From NCBI GenBank assembly GCA_007118445.1, contig SKRP01000047.1, positions 1-9,658 on the forward strand: a stretch of DNA of 9,658 nucleotides, in the 5' to 3' direction. The translations under genes and the position numbers were made by a program. The notes below the pieces were generated by a model that saw only the letters and a program-made list of their open reading frames with translations, was not told the DNA's origin and ran no database searches. Below are positions 1 through 6,182 of the stretch, one piece after another. This stretch comes from Natronohydrobacter sp. (GTDB taxonomy: Bacteria; Pseudomonadota; Alphaproteobacteria; Rhodobacterales; Rhodobacteraceae). The first letter of the stretch is position 1. Each line of letters starts with the position of its first letter.

Positions 1-1315
1 CCGTGGGGCGGATCACCTGTTCAGTGAAGACGCCGCCCGTTTGCTCCAACTCCCACCCGGCGGGCGTGGCCGAGACAAAGACCGATTGCGGGCGCATGGC
101 GTCCCATTCCTCGAATTTCAGGGGTCGGTTATCCATGCAGGACGGCAAGCGGAACCCATGTTCGGCCAGCGTGAACTTGCGCCGATAGTCGCCGCGATAC
201 ATGCCGCCGATCTGGGGGACCGAGACATGGCTCTCATCGGCAAAGACTATCGCGTTGTCGGGGATGAATTCGAACAATGTGGGCGGCGGTTCGCCCGGTG
301 CGCGGCCTGTCAGGTAGCGGGAATAATTCTCGATCCCGTTGCACACGCCAGTCGCCTCCAGCATTTCGAGATCAAACTTGGTGCGCTGTTCCAGCCGCTG
401 CGCTTCCAGCAGTTTCCCCTCGGTCGTCAGTTGCTCAAGCCGCTGCTCCAACTCCCATTTGATGCCCTTGACGGCCTGCTGCATGGTTGGGCGCGGGGTC
501 ACATAATGGCTGTTGGCATAGACGCGGATTTGCTCGAATTTACCCGTCTTCGCGCCGGTCAGCGGGTCAAATTCGGTGATCCCTTCCAACTCATTGCCGA
601 AAAAGGACAGCTTCCAGGCGCGGTCCTCCAGATGGGCCGGCCAGAGCTCGATCACATCGCCGCGCACCCGGAAGCTGCCGCGCTGGAAGGCGGCGTCATT
701 GCGGCGGTATTGCTGGGCCACCAGATCGGCCAGAACCTGCCGCTGGTCGTAGGACTCGCCGGTCACGAAATCCTGCGTCATCGCCGAATAGGTTTCGACC
801 GAACCGATACCGTAAATGCAGGACACCGAGGCCACAATGATCACATCATCACGTTCCAGAAGCGCGCGCGTCGCGGAATGGCGCATCCGGTCGATCTGTT
901 CGTTGATCTGGCTTTCCTTCTCGATGAAGGTATCCGAGCGCGGCACATAGGCTTCGGGCTGGTAATAGTCGTAGTAGCTGACGAAATACTCGATCGCATT
1001 GTCGGGGAAGAAGCCCTTGAACTCGCCATATAACTGCGCGGCCAGTGTCTTGTTGGGCGCAAGGATGATCGCGGGGCGCTGGGTTTCCTCGATGATCTTG
1101 GCCATCGTGTAGGTCTTGCCGGTACCGGTCGCACCAAGAAGCACCTGATTTTGCTCGCCCGACACAACGCCATCGACCAGTTCCGCAATCGCGGTGGGCT
1201 GGTCGCCTGCGGGCTGGAAAGGGCTGGCCATGCGAAACTGCTTGCCGCCTTCGAGCTTGGGGCGGGTCAGCACATCGGGGCGTTCGGTCGGCAGGTTCAG
1301 GTTGTTATGCGGCAT
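1..1315 (-). CDS. uvrB: UvrABC excinuclease subunit B, N-terminal 438 residues (runs off left edge)
   Basis: UvrB is the damage-verifying helicase-like subunit of nucleotide excision repair: UvrA loads it onto damaged DNA and it then recruits UvrC. Visible in the translation are the Walker A motif GATGTGKT (residues 61-68), the beta-hairpin that clamps one strand, with the Tyr-rich YYDYYQPEAYVP (114-125), the DESH Walker B box (360-363) and SATPAG (415-420). The family is usually about 670-730 residues, so the C-terminal helicase half and the UvrC-binding UVR motif lie outside the window. The ATG at 1315 gives an extension of roughly 25 residues (including LPTERPDVLTRPKLEGG) ahead of the region matching the start of E. 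coli UvrB, which is usual in alphaproteobacteria. An AAAGG lies 9 nt upstream. The gene is divergent from the Na/Pi transporter. No frameshift is seen and identification is firm. Confidence 0.97.
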   Translation of the reverse strand, partial: MPHNNLNLPTERPDVLTRPKLEGGKQFRMASPFQPAGDQPTAIAELVDGVVSGEQNQVLLGATGTGKTYTMAKIIEETQRPAIILAPNKTLAAQLYGEFKGFFPDNAIEYFVSYYDYYQPEAYVPRSDTFIEKESQINEQIDRMRHSATRALLERDDVIIVASVSCIYGIGSVETYSAMTQDFVTGESYDQRQVLADLVAQQYRRNDAAFQRGSFRVRGDVIELWPAHLEDRAWKLSFFGNELEGITEFDPLTGAKTGKFEQIRVYANSHYVTPRPTMQQAVKGIKWELEQRLEQLTTEGKLLEAQRLEQRTKFDLEMLEATGVCNGIENYSRYLTGRAPGEPPPTLFEFIPDNAIVFADESHVSVPQIGGMYRGDYRRKFTLAEHGFRLPSCMDNRPLKFEEWDAMRPQSVFVSATPAGWELEQTGGVFTEQVIRPT

Positions 1316-1342
1316 GGCAGGCGGCCTTTCGGATGACAGGGC

Positions 1343-1371
1343 ATAGTTGGCCTTTCCGCGCAGGGGTTCAA
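1343..1371 (-). promoter_or_regulatory. Possible uvrB promoter
   Basis: On the minus strand there is a TTGAAC -35-like box (1371-1366), a 17-nt spacer and AACTAT (1348-1343), which would give a leader of about 20 nt before the uvrB ATG. The -35 box matches well and the -10 box only loosely. This is a pattern match by eye with no experimental support. Confidence 0.3.
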
Positions 1372-1435
1372 GCATCAATCAGCCATGGACGCGGGCAGCG
1401 GCGCTGATATTGTGCCCGCAAGAACGAGACGCAAA

Positions 1436-3244
1436 ATGAAACCCCGCATCCCTCATCTGCAACTGGGCCTGACCCTTGCGCTGCTTGCGGTGGCGATGGC
1501 GCTGAGCACGGATTTCCAGCGCCTTGCTGCCGGGGTGGCACTGTTCCTTTTGGGCATGCTGATGCTCGAGGACGGGTTCAAGGCATTAAGCGGCGGGTTG
1601 CTGGAACGTCTGCTTGCGCGGATGACCGGCAATTTCGGCAAGGCGGTCGCTTTCGGGGCCGCGGCGACATCGGTCTCGCAATCCAGCTCGCTGGTCAGTG
1701 TGATCTCGATATCCTTCCTCAGCGCCGGGTTGATCAGCCTGCAAGCGGGTTTGGGCATCATATTCGGGGCCAATCTGGGCACCACGACCGGCGCATGGCT
1801 GATTGCAGGCGTGGGGCTGAAGGTCGATATCGCCGCCTATGCGCTGCCGCTGCTGGTCGTGGGCGTGTTGCTGATGTTCCAGCATCAGGACGCGGCCAAG
1901 GGCGCAGGGCGGGTGCTGGTGGGGATCGGGCTGATCTTTCTGGGCATTGCCTTCATCAAGGACGGATTCGACGCGTTCAGCGCTCGGTTCGATCTGACGC
2001 GGCTGGCACTGGGCGGGATTGCGGGGTTGCTGGTCTATACGGCTGTGGGCGCTTTCGCGACTGTGGTCATGCAATCCAGCCATGCGACCATGTTGCTGGT
2101 GATTGCAGCCCTTGGCGCGGGTCAGATCAGCTATGACAATGCGCTTGCGGTGGCCATCGGGGCGAATGTCGGCACCACTGTCACTGCGCTGATCGGGGCG
2201 GCGACCGCGAATTTTCAGGGCAAGCGACTGGCGCTGGGGCATCTGGTGTTCAATATGGCGACAGGGGCCACGGCGCTGGCGCTGATCGTGCCCTTGCGGA
2301 TGCTGGTCGAGGGGCTGGCCGGGGCGCTGGGCATCGCCCCTGATGATGCAATGCTGCGGCTGGCGCTGTTTCACACGCTGTTCAACTTGCTGGGGCTGGG
2401 GCTGATGGTGCCGCTGCGGGGGCGTCTGCAGGTCTGGCTGGAGCGGCGCATCCCCACCCCCGCCCCACGCGCCAGCCAGCCGCGCTATATTGCGGGCGAT
2501 CTGGGAACATTCCCGGTCACGATCCTGACTGCGCTGCAGCAGGAAGTCGCGCGTCTGCAACGCCATGTGGTGGAATTGATTGCCACTGGTCTGAACCTGC
2601 GGATCGAGGATCTTTCGGCCTCGCGCGATCTGGCGCTGACCGTGTCGCGCGCGCGCGAACCGATCAAGCTGGAGTATGAGCGCGTCTATGAAGAGCGCGT
2701 CAAAAGCCTGCATGCGGCGATTGTGGCGTTTTGTGCCGATCAGGCCGCGCTCTCGCTGCCGCCCGCGGACCGCACGCGCCTGCATGAGTTGCGCGAAGCC
2801 GCTGCGGCACTGGTGCGCGCGGTCAAGGCGGTCAAGCATATGCGCGAGAATGTCACGCGCTTCACCAGCCTGCCACAGGGCGCGGTGACAGAGCTTTATG
2901 ATCAGTTGCGGCTGGATATCGCGCAGATCCTGGTGGAAATCGCGCGGCTGGACCAACTGCCCGCAGAGGCGCGGTCATCGCTGAGCCTGGAGGAAGAGCG
3001 CCGCGCGCTCGAGGCAGAGCAACAGGCGCTGGCCGGGCGTCTGGAGGGGTTGTTACAGACCCGCCGGATCACAGCCGCCCATGCGACGTCACTGCTGAAT
3101 GATTCCGGCTACGCGCTGGAGGCCAGCCGCAATCTGGTTCAGGCCGCGCAGCAGGTGTTCCGCCCGATTGACCGTGCCGAGGCCGAGATCGAGCGGCTTC
3201 TGGAGATGGAGGGCGATGGTGATGCATCCCTTGATCTGTCATGA
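1436..3244 (+). CDS. Na+/phosphate cotransporter family protein with C-terminal PhoU-like domain
   Basis: Inner-membrane sodium-coupled phosphate transporter of the NaPi-II/NptA type. The membrane half (about the first 340 residues) shows the two inverted repeats of the family. Each has a QSS motif (QSSS near residue 82, QSSH near 213, numbered from this start) followed by a GAN-x-GTT motif (GANLGTT near 111, GANVGTT near 242). After the last membrane helix comes a charged helical region of about 240 residues resembling the PhoU-like regulatory domain. The ATG at 1436 is chosen because it directly precedes the first hydrophobic segment and has a GAGA about 7 nt upstream. An in-frame ATG at 1385 (619 residues instead of 602) would add 17 polar residues and has no visible ribosome site. 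The gene is first of a same-strand group with the small protein and argE. Transport direction and ion specificity cannot be read from sequence. Confidence 0.88.
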   Translation: MKPRIPHLQLGLTLALLAVAMALSTDFQRLAAGVALFLLGMLMLEDGFKALSGGLLERLLARMTGNFGKAVAFGAAATSVSQSSSLVSVISISFLSAGLISLQAGLGIIFGANLGTTTGAWLIAGVGLKVDIAAYALPLLVVGVLLMFQHQDAAKGAGRVLVGIGLIFLGIAFIKDGFDAFSARFDLTRLALGGIAGLLVYTAVGAFATVVMQSSHATMLLVIAALGAGQISYDNALAVAIGANVGTTVTALIGAATANFQGKRLALGHLVFNMATGATALALIVPLRMLVEGLAGALGIAPDDAMLRLALFHTLFNLLGLGLMVPLRGRLQVWLERRIPTPAPRASQPRYIAGDLGTFPVTILTALQQEVARLQRHVVELIATGLNLRIEDLSASRDLALTVSRAREPIKLEYERVYEERVKSLHAAIVAFCADQAALSLPPADRTRLHELREAAAALVRAVKAVKHMRENVTRFTSLPQGAVTELYDQLRLDIAQILVEIARLDQLPAEARSSLSLEEERRALEAEQQALAGRLEGLLQTRRITAAHATSLLNDSGYALEASRNLVQAAQQVFRPIDRAEAEIERLLEMEGDGDASLDLS

Positions 3245-3300
3245 AGCTGTCGTGATCTTTGCTCTAACCTGTCACTTGCCGGATCGGAGAGGATTCCACG

Positions 3301-3609
3301 ATGGCACATGAGAAGCTGGCAGAGAAACTTGGTGATTATTTCGCGCGCCTGGGCAAGGGACGCGCGCATAAGATCAAGCCCGATGATGTGCAAAAGGTCA
3401 TCGTGAAGCTGCGCGACCGCCATGCTGCGCTGATTGAGGAACTGGCGAGGAAACCCCATCACGCTGCGCGGATCGCCGCCAAGATCAGCGCGGCCGAAGA
3501 CCTGCTGGGGCGCGCGGAATGGCTGCTGGGGCAACTGACGCAGGACGCAAATGCCCCTCTGCGCCCGCTGCAGGTGAAACCGGTGCAGGATGGGCAGACG
3601 CAGGATTGA
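3301..3609 (+). CDS. Conserved-looking hypothetical protein, 102 residues, helical and cytoplasmic
   Basis: I do not recognise this family. GGAGAGG 8 nt before the ATG is a strong ribosome site and supports a real gene. The protein has no signal peptide or membrane segment. Residues 1-80 are rich in Lys, Arg, Glu, Ala and Leu and look entirely helical, with heptad-like spacing of Leu/Ile/Val around residues 30-50 and 57-79. The last roughly 20 residues are Gln/Pro-rich and probably disordered. It lies 56 nt after the transporter stop and 58 nt before argE, all on the same strand, so co-transcription is plausible. The basic helical character would fit a small nucleic-acid- or protein-binding factor, but nothing in it identifies a function. 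Confidence 0.75.
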   Translation: MAHEKLAEKLGDYFARLGKGRAHKIKPDDVQKVIVKLRDRHAALIEELARKPHHAARIAAKISAAEDLLGRAEWLLGQLTQDANAPLRPLQVKPVQDGQTQD

Positions 3610-3667
3610 CGCAGGCACGCTGGTTCATTAGCCCCATGTCTGGACAGGGCAAAGGAGCGCGCGCGTC

Positions 3668-4840
3668 ATGCAACCCGACAGACTTGCACAAACCCTGCGC
3701 CTGCTGGGCGATCTCGTCGCCTTCCCTTCGGTCTCGGCTGACGGCAACCGGGAGATCACCGAGTATCTGGCGCAATGTTTGCAGGATGCAGGCGCACGGG
3801 TCTGGACCGAACCCGATGCGACGGGCGCGAAGCTGAACCTGTTTGCAACGATCGGCCCGGACGCCCCAGGTGGCGTGATCCTGTCAGGCCATACTGATGT
3901 CGTGCCTGTGGCCGATCAGCCCTGGAGCACGGACCCTTTCACGCTGACAGAACGGGACGGGCGGCTATACGGGCGCGGCACTTGCGACATGAAGGGCTTT
4001 GTTGCGGCCTGCGTCGCCATGGCCCCGGAATTTGCCCGCGCGGATCTGAAAATGCCCGTGCATTTCGCCTTTACCTATGACGAGGAAATCGGCTGTTTCG
4101 GCGCGCAGGCCCTGACCGCCAGTCTGGCGGCGCGGGGCTTGCGCCCGGCCGTGGCGATCATTGGCGAGCCTTCGATGATGCAGCTTGTGGACGGGCATAA
4201 GGGCTGTTTTGAATACACGACCTGGATCACCGGGCGCGAGGGGCATGGCTCTGCGCCTGATCTGGGGGTCAATGCTGTGGAATATGGCGCACGTTTCATC
4301 CTGAAACTGGTCGAGCTGCGCGCGCAGCTGAAAGACATGGCGCCGAAGGATTGCCCTTTCGATCCACCCTACACCACGATCAACCCCGGCACGCTGATCG
4401 GCGGGCAGGCGCATAATGTGATCCCCGGCAAGGCAAGGATCGACTGGGAAATGCGGCCCGTGCAGGCCAGTGATGCGGATTTCGTCAAGGCTGAACTGGC
4501 CCGGCTGGTCGACACCCTTCTGCCCCGGATGCGCGCCATTGACCCGGCTGCCGATATCCGCACAGAGGTCGTGGCCGAGGTCGTCGGGCTGGAGCGCGTG
4601 GCACAGAACCCGGCGCGCGATCTGGTGGCCCGGCTGACCGGGGCCAATGCGGCCGGGCTGGTGCCCTTCGGCACCGAAGCGGGGTTGTTTCAGGCCATCG
4701 GCATCCCGTCAGTGATCTGCGGCCCCGGATCGATCGCGCAAGCGCACAAGCCCGACGAGTATCTTGAGATTGATCAGCTGTCCCAGAGCCTTGCCTTCCT
4801 GGCCCGTCTGATCGGGCAAATGGAGCGCCGGGCGGACTGA
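3668..4840 (+). CDS. argE: Acetylornithine deacetylase (M20 family metallohydrolase)
   Basis: Hydrolyses N-acetylornithine to ornithine and acetate in arginine synthesis; cytoplasmic, two-zinc enzyme. All active-site elements of the M20/ArgE family are present: SGHTDVVP with metal ligand H75 and catalytic-support D77, bridging D107 in GRGTCDMKG, general base E139 and ligand E140 in YDEEIG, ligand E167 in IGEPS, and ligand H360 in AQAHKPDEYL. The dimerisation (lid) domain begins around GREGHGSAP (189-197), with H193 the residue that usually reaches the partner active site. At 390 residues the length is normal. AAAGGAG about 10 nt upstream supports the start. A TTGACG at 3606-3611 could be a private -35 box, but the expected -10 (TAGCCC) is poor. 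Other M20 amidohydrolases such as succinyl-diaminopimelate desuccinylase are alternatives; the overall pattern favours ArgE. Confidence 0.88.
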   Translation: MQPDRLAQTLRLLGDLVAFPSVSADGNREITEYLAQCLQDAGARVWTEPDATGAKLNLFATIGPDAPGGVILSGHTDVVPVADQPWSTDPFTLTERDGRLYGRGTCDMKGFVAACVAMAPEFARADLKMPVHFAFTYDEEIGCFGAQALTASLAARGLRPAVAIIGEPSMMQLVDGHKGCFEYTTWITGREGHGSAPDLGVNAVEYGARFILKLVELRAQLKDMAPKDCPFDPPYTTINPGTLIGGQAHNVIPGKARIDWEMRPVQASDADFVKAELARLVDTLLPRMRAIDPAADIRTEVVAEVVGLERVAQNPARDLVARLTGANAAGLVPFGTEAGLFQAIGIPSVICGPGSIAQAHKPDEYLEIDQLSQSLAFLARLIGQMERRAD

Positions 4841-4876
4841 ACGACTCAGAGTTCTTCGATATTCAGTCTGCGCCCG
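4829..4876. terminator. Hairpin shared by the convergent ends of argE and the DUF2059-like gene
   Basis: CGGGCG+GACTGAA (4829-4841) pairs fully with TTCAGTC (4862-4868) and CGCCCG (4871-4876), giving 13 base pairs with a 2-nt bulge (4869-4870) and a 20-nt loop. It contains both stop codons and the 5-bp gap between the genes. The stem can form in either transcript. No run of T follows on either strand, so it is not a textbook intrinsic terminator. It may be a transcript-end or stability element. Confidence 0.5.
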
Positions 4877-5694
4877 ATGGCACGCCCGACCTGAAAGGAA
4901 ATCTCGGAAAAAACAGTGTCGAAGGCGCGGAACAGGGCGCGATTGAAATCCTGCGCCAGCGGCGTGCTGACATAGGCGACGAAATCCTGCATCTCGGGGG
5001 TGGAAAGCGGCTGATACGCCATCAGGAAATAGGACTCGCTCCAATCCTCGATCTCGACTCTGAGCTCGGGTTCCTGCGCCCAGACGAGTTGCAGCAACAT
5101 GTCGGATGTCATCCCCTGCACTGCGTTTTCTGCCAACATGCCGCGGTAATAGGCGAAAGACGTGTTCAGCCCCAGCGAGACATTGAGTTCCACAAGGTCA
5201 TTGGCCTCGATCCGCGCGCGTACCAGTTCCAGCCGCCGGGCATCCGGGGCCTGTGGCGGGCTGCTGCGCGCGTCATCCAGCGCCATGCGGGCAAATCTGT
5301 CGACATCATCATCGAGCAGCGCATCGCGTGCAGCAAGCTCGAGCCGCAGAATACGCTGACCCAGGCTGCTTGCAGCGAAGGCAAGTGCATCCGCCCTGGC
5401 ATCCGGCATCCGGGCAAGTTCATCTTCCAGCACAGTGGCAAATTCGGCCAGCATCCGTTCCGGGTCATAAATCGCCTCAGCATCATTTCGGAACCGCGCG
5501 AGCGCATTGCCCTGAAGCGGTGTTGCACCGTCGGCCAGCACGGAGGCGCGACCCTCTGACGCCATGATTTCAAATAACTCAGGAAGCAGGAATGCCCGTA
5601 TAATATCGTCGGCCTGGACCGGCCGCGGCAGGATCGCCCCGCAGGTCAGAACGCATAACAGCAGGAATGTGCGGAAGTCAGGTGCTGGTCTCAT
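4846..5694 (-). CDS. Exported DUF2059-like protein of unknown function
   Basis: A 282-residue protein with an N-terminal signal peptide (hydrophobic FRTFLLLCVLTCGAIL, likely cut after PVQA near residue 28), so it is periplasmic or secreted. The C-terminal part (about 215-275: a short helix, LSTPEMQDFVAYVSTPLAQDF, then a further helix) resembles DUF2059. A similar pattern, LAFAASSLGQRILR near 103-117, suggests a second divergent copy in the N-terminal half. DUF2059 proteins are common in Proteobacteria but have no established activity. The ATG at 5694 is chosen because it begins the signal peptide and has AAGG 7 nt upstream. The open frame extends upstream to 5946, but that stretch translates the tRNA-Ser antisense and is an artefact. 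The gene is convergent with argE, with the stops 5 bp apart. Confidence 0.75.
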   Translation of the reverse strand: MRPAPDFRTFLLLCVLTCGAILPRPVQADDIIRAFLLPELFEIMASEGRASVLADGATPLQGNALARFRNDAEAIYDPERMLAEFATVLEDELARMPDARADALAFAASSLGQRILRLELAARDALLDDDVDRFARMALDDARSSPPQAPDARRLELVRARIEANDLVELNVSLGLNTSFAYYRGMLAENAVQGMTSDMLLQLVWAQEPELRVEIEDWSESYFLMAYQPLSTPEMQDFVAYVSTPLAQDFNRALFRAFDTVFSEISFQVGRAIGRRLNIEEL

Positions 5695-5792
5695 TGCGCG
5701 GCCTTGTCGTGAAGCTGTGATCAGGTCTAATCGAAGCGATCGGAAGCTGCCACACACATTCGCGCGTGTTTCTGCATCCGGGAATTTTTCGC

Positions 5793-5821
5793 TTGCGCCG
5801 GTTTCAGCGAGGCAGTATCGA
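5793..5821 (+). promoter_or_regulatory. Possible tRNA-Ser promoter
   Basis: TTGCGC (5793-5798), a 17-nt spacer and TATCGA (5816-5821), ending 12 nt before the tRNA 5' end. The spacing and position are right and the boxes are only partial matches. The rest of 5695-5792, between this and the DUF2059-like gene, shows nothing identifiable beyond that gene's ribosome site. Confidence 0.35.
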
Positions 5822-5833
5822 CCCAGACGGATC

Positions 5834-5923
5834 GGAGAGGTGCCGGAGTGGTCGAACGGGGCGGTCTCGAAAACCGTTGTCCCTTCACGGGGACCCAGGG
5901 TTCGAATCCCTGTCTCTCCGCCA
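5834..5923 (+). tRNA. tRNA-Ser, anticodon CGA (reads UCG)
   Basis: A complete 90-nt class II tRNA. The acceptor GGAGAGG pairs with TCTCTCC (last pair G-T), with discriminator G and an encoded CCA. The D stem is CCG/CGG and the anticodon stem is GCGGT/ACCGT around the loop CTCGAAA. There is a long variable arm (GTCCC/GGGAC), as serine tRNAs require, and the T arm is CAGGG-TTCGAAT-CCCTG. The body closely resembles E. coli tRNA-Ser(CGA). It lies alone between two minus-strand protein genes. Confidence 0.97.
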
Positions 5924-5958
5924 ATCTTGCCAATATCAGGTAACACAACCCCTCGGGA

Positions 5959-6004
5959 AAGAAAGAAAACCCCAGAACAGGCCCCGGCGTGGCCTCTGTT
6001 TCTG
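5959..6004. terminator. Imperfect hairpin with adjoining T-rich tract (minus-strand reading), possible terminator
   Basis: CAGAAC+AGGCC (5973-5983) pairs with GGCCT (5991-5995) and GTTTCTG (5998-6004), with small bulges around a 7-nt loop. Read on the minus strand, the stem is followed within a few bases by TTTTCTTTCTTT (5970-5959), which fits an intrinsic terminator stopping aglE read-through. On the plus strand it could end the tRNA transcript, though the following sequence is less T-rich. The remainder of the 259-bp interval 5924-6182 holds no credible gene. Confidence 0.4.
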
Positions 6005-6129
6005 ATCGGTTTCTGCCCCGCAGGCGAGTTTGTGGGGGCTTCGGGTCTGGGTTGGTAGGCGATGGCCTTGGATCGGCTTGTGCGCGGCTCTCTGCGGCGG
6101 TGTTGTGGCCTGTAAGGCGTATCCTGTCA

Positions 6130-6164
6130 AAGGAACAACGCCGGCGCTGGGGGACAGCACCGGC
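6130..6164 (-). terminator. Probable terminator of aglE
   Basis: GCCGGCGCTG (6140-6149) and CAGCACCGGC (6155-6164) form a 10-position stem with one C-A mismatch around the loop GGGGA, about 18 nt beyond the aglE stop. On the minus strand the stem is followed by GTTGTTCCTTT, a moderately T-rich tract. Its position just after the gene and the stem strength support intrinsic termination. Confidence 0.6.
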
Positions 6165-6182
6165 AATAGACTCCACATAATC

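Noticed and set aside
41..1033. Long plus-strand open frame of 330 codons opposite uvrB.
   Set aside because: The minus strand encodes an unmistakable UvrB with all motifs; the plus-strand frame is its antisense shadow in GC-rich DNA and has no family signature.
1366..1380. GTTC-N7-AATC overlapping the proposed uvrB promoter, half of the alphaproteobacterial LexA box GTTC-N7-GTTC.
   Set aside because: Only the first half-site is intact and the second has two differences, so an SOS box cannot be claimed.
1385..1435. Upstream in-frame ATG for the Na/Pi transporter adding 17 residues.
   Set aside because: No ribosome site precedes it and the added residues are polar and unlike a membrane-protein start; the ATG at 1436 is preferred, though this is not certain.
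1586..2956. 456-codon minus-strand frame opposite the Na/Pi transporter.
   Set aside because: Its translation is rich in Gln, Arg and His with no domain character, as expected from the antisense of a GC-rich membrane protein gene.
5834..5923. Integration (att) site at the 3' end of tRNA-Ser.
   Set aside because: No second copy of the tRNA 3' end, integrase gene or phage-like gene is seen in the window.
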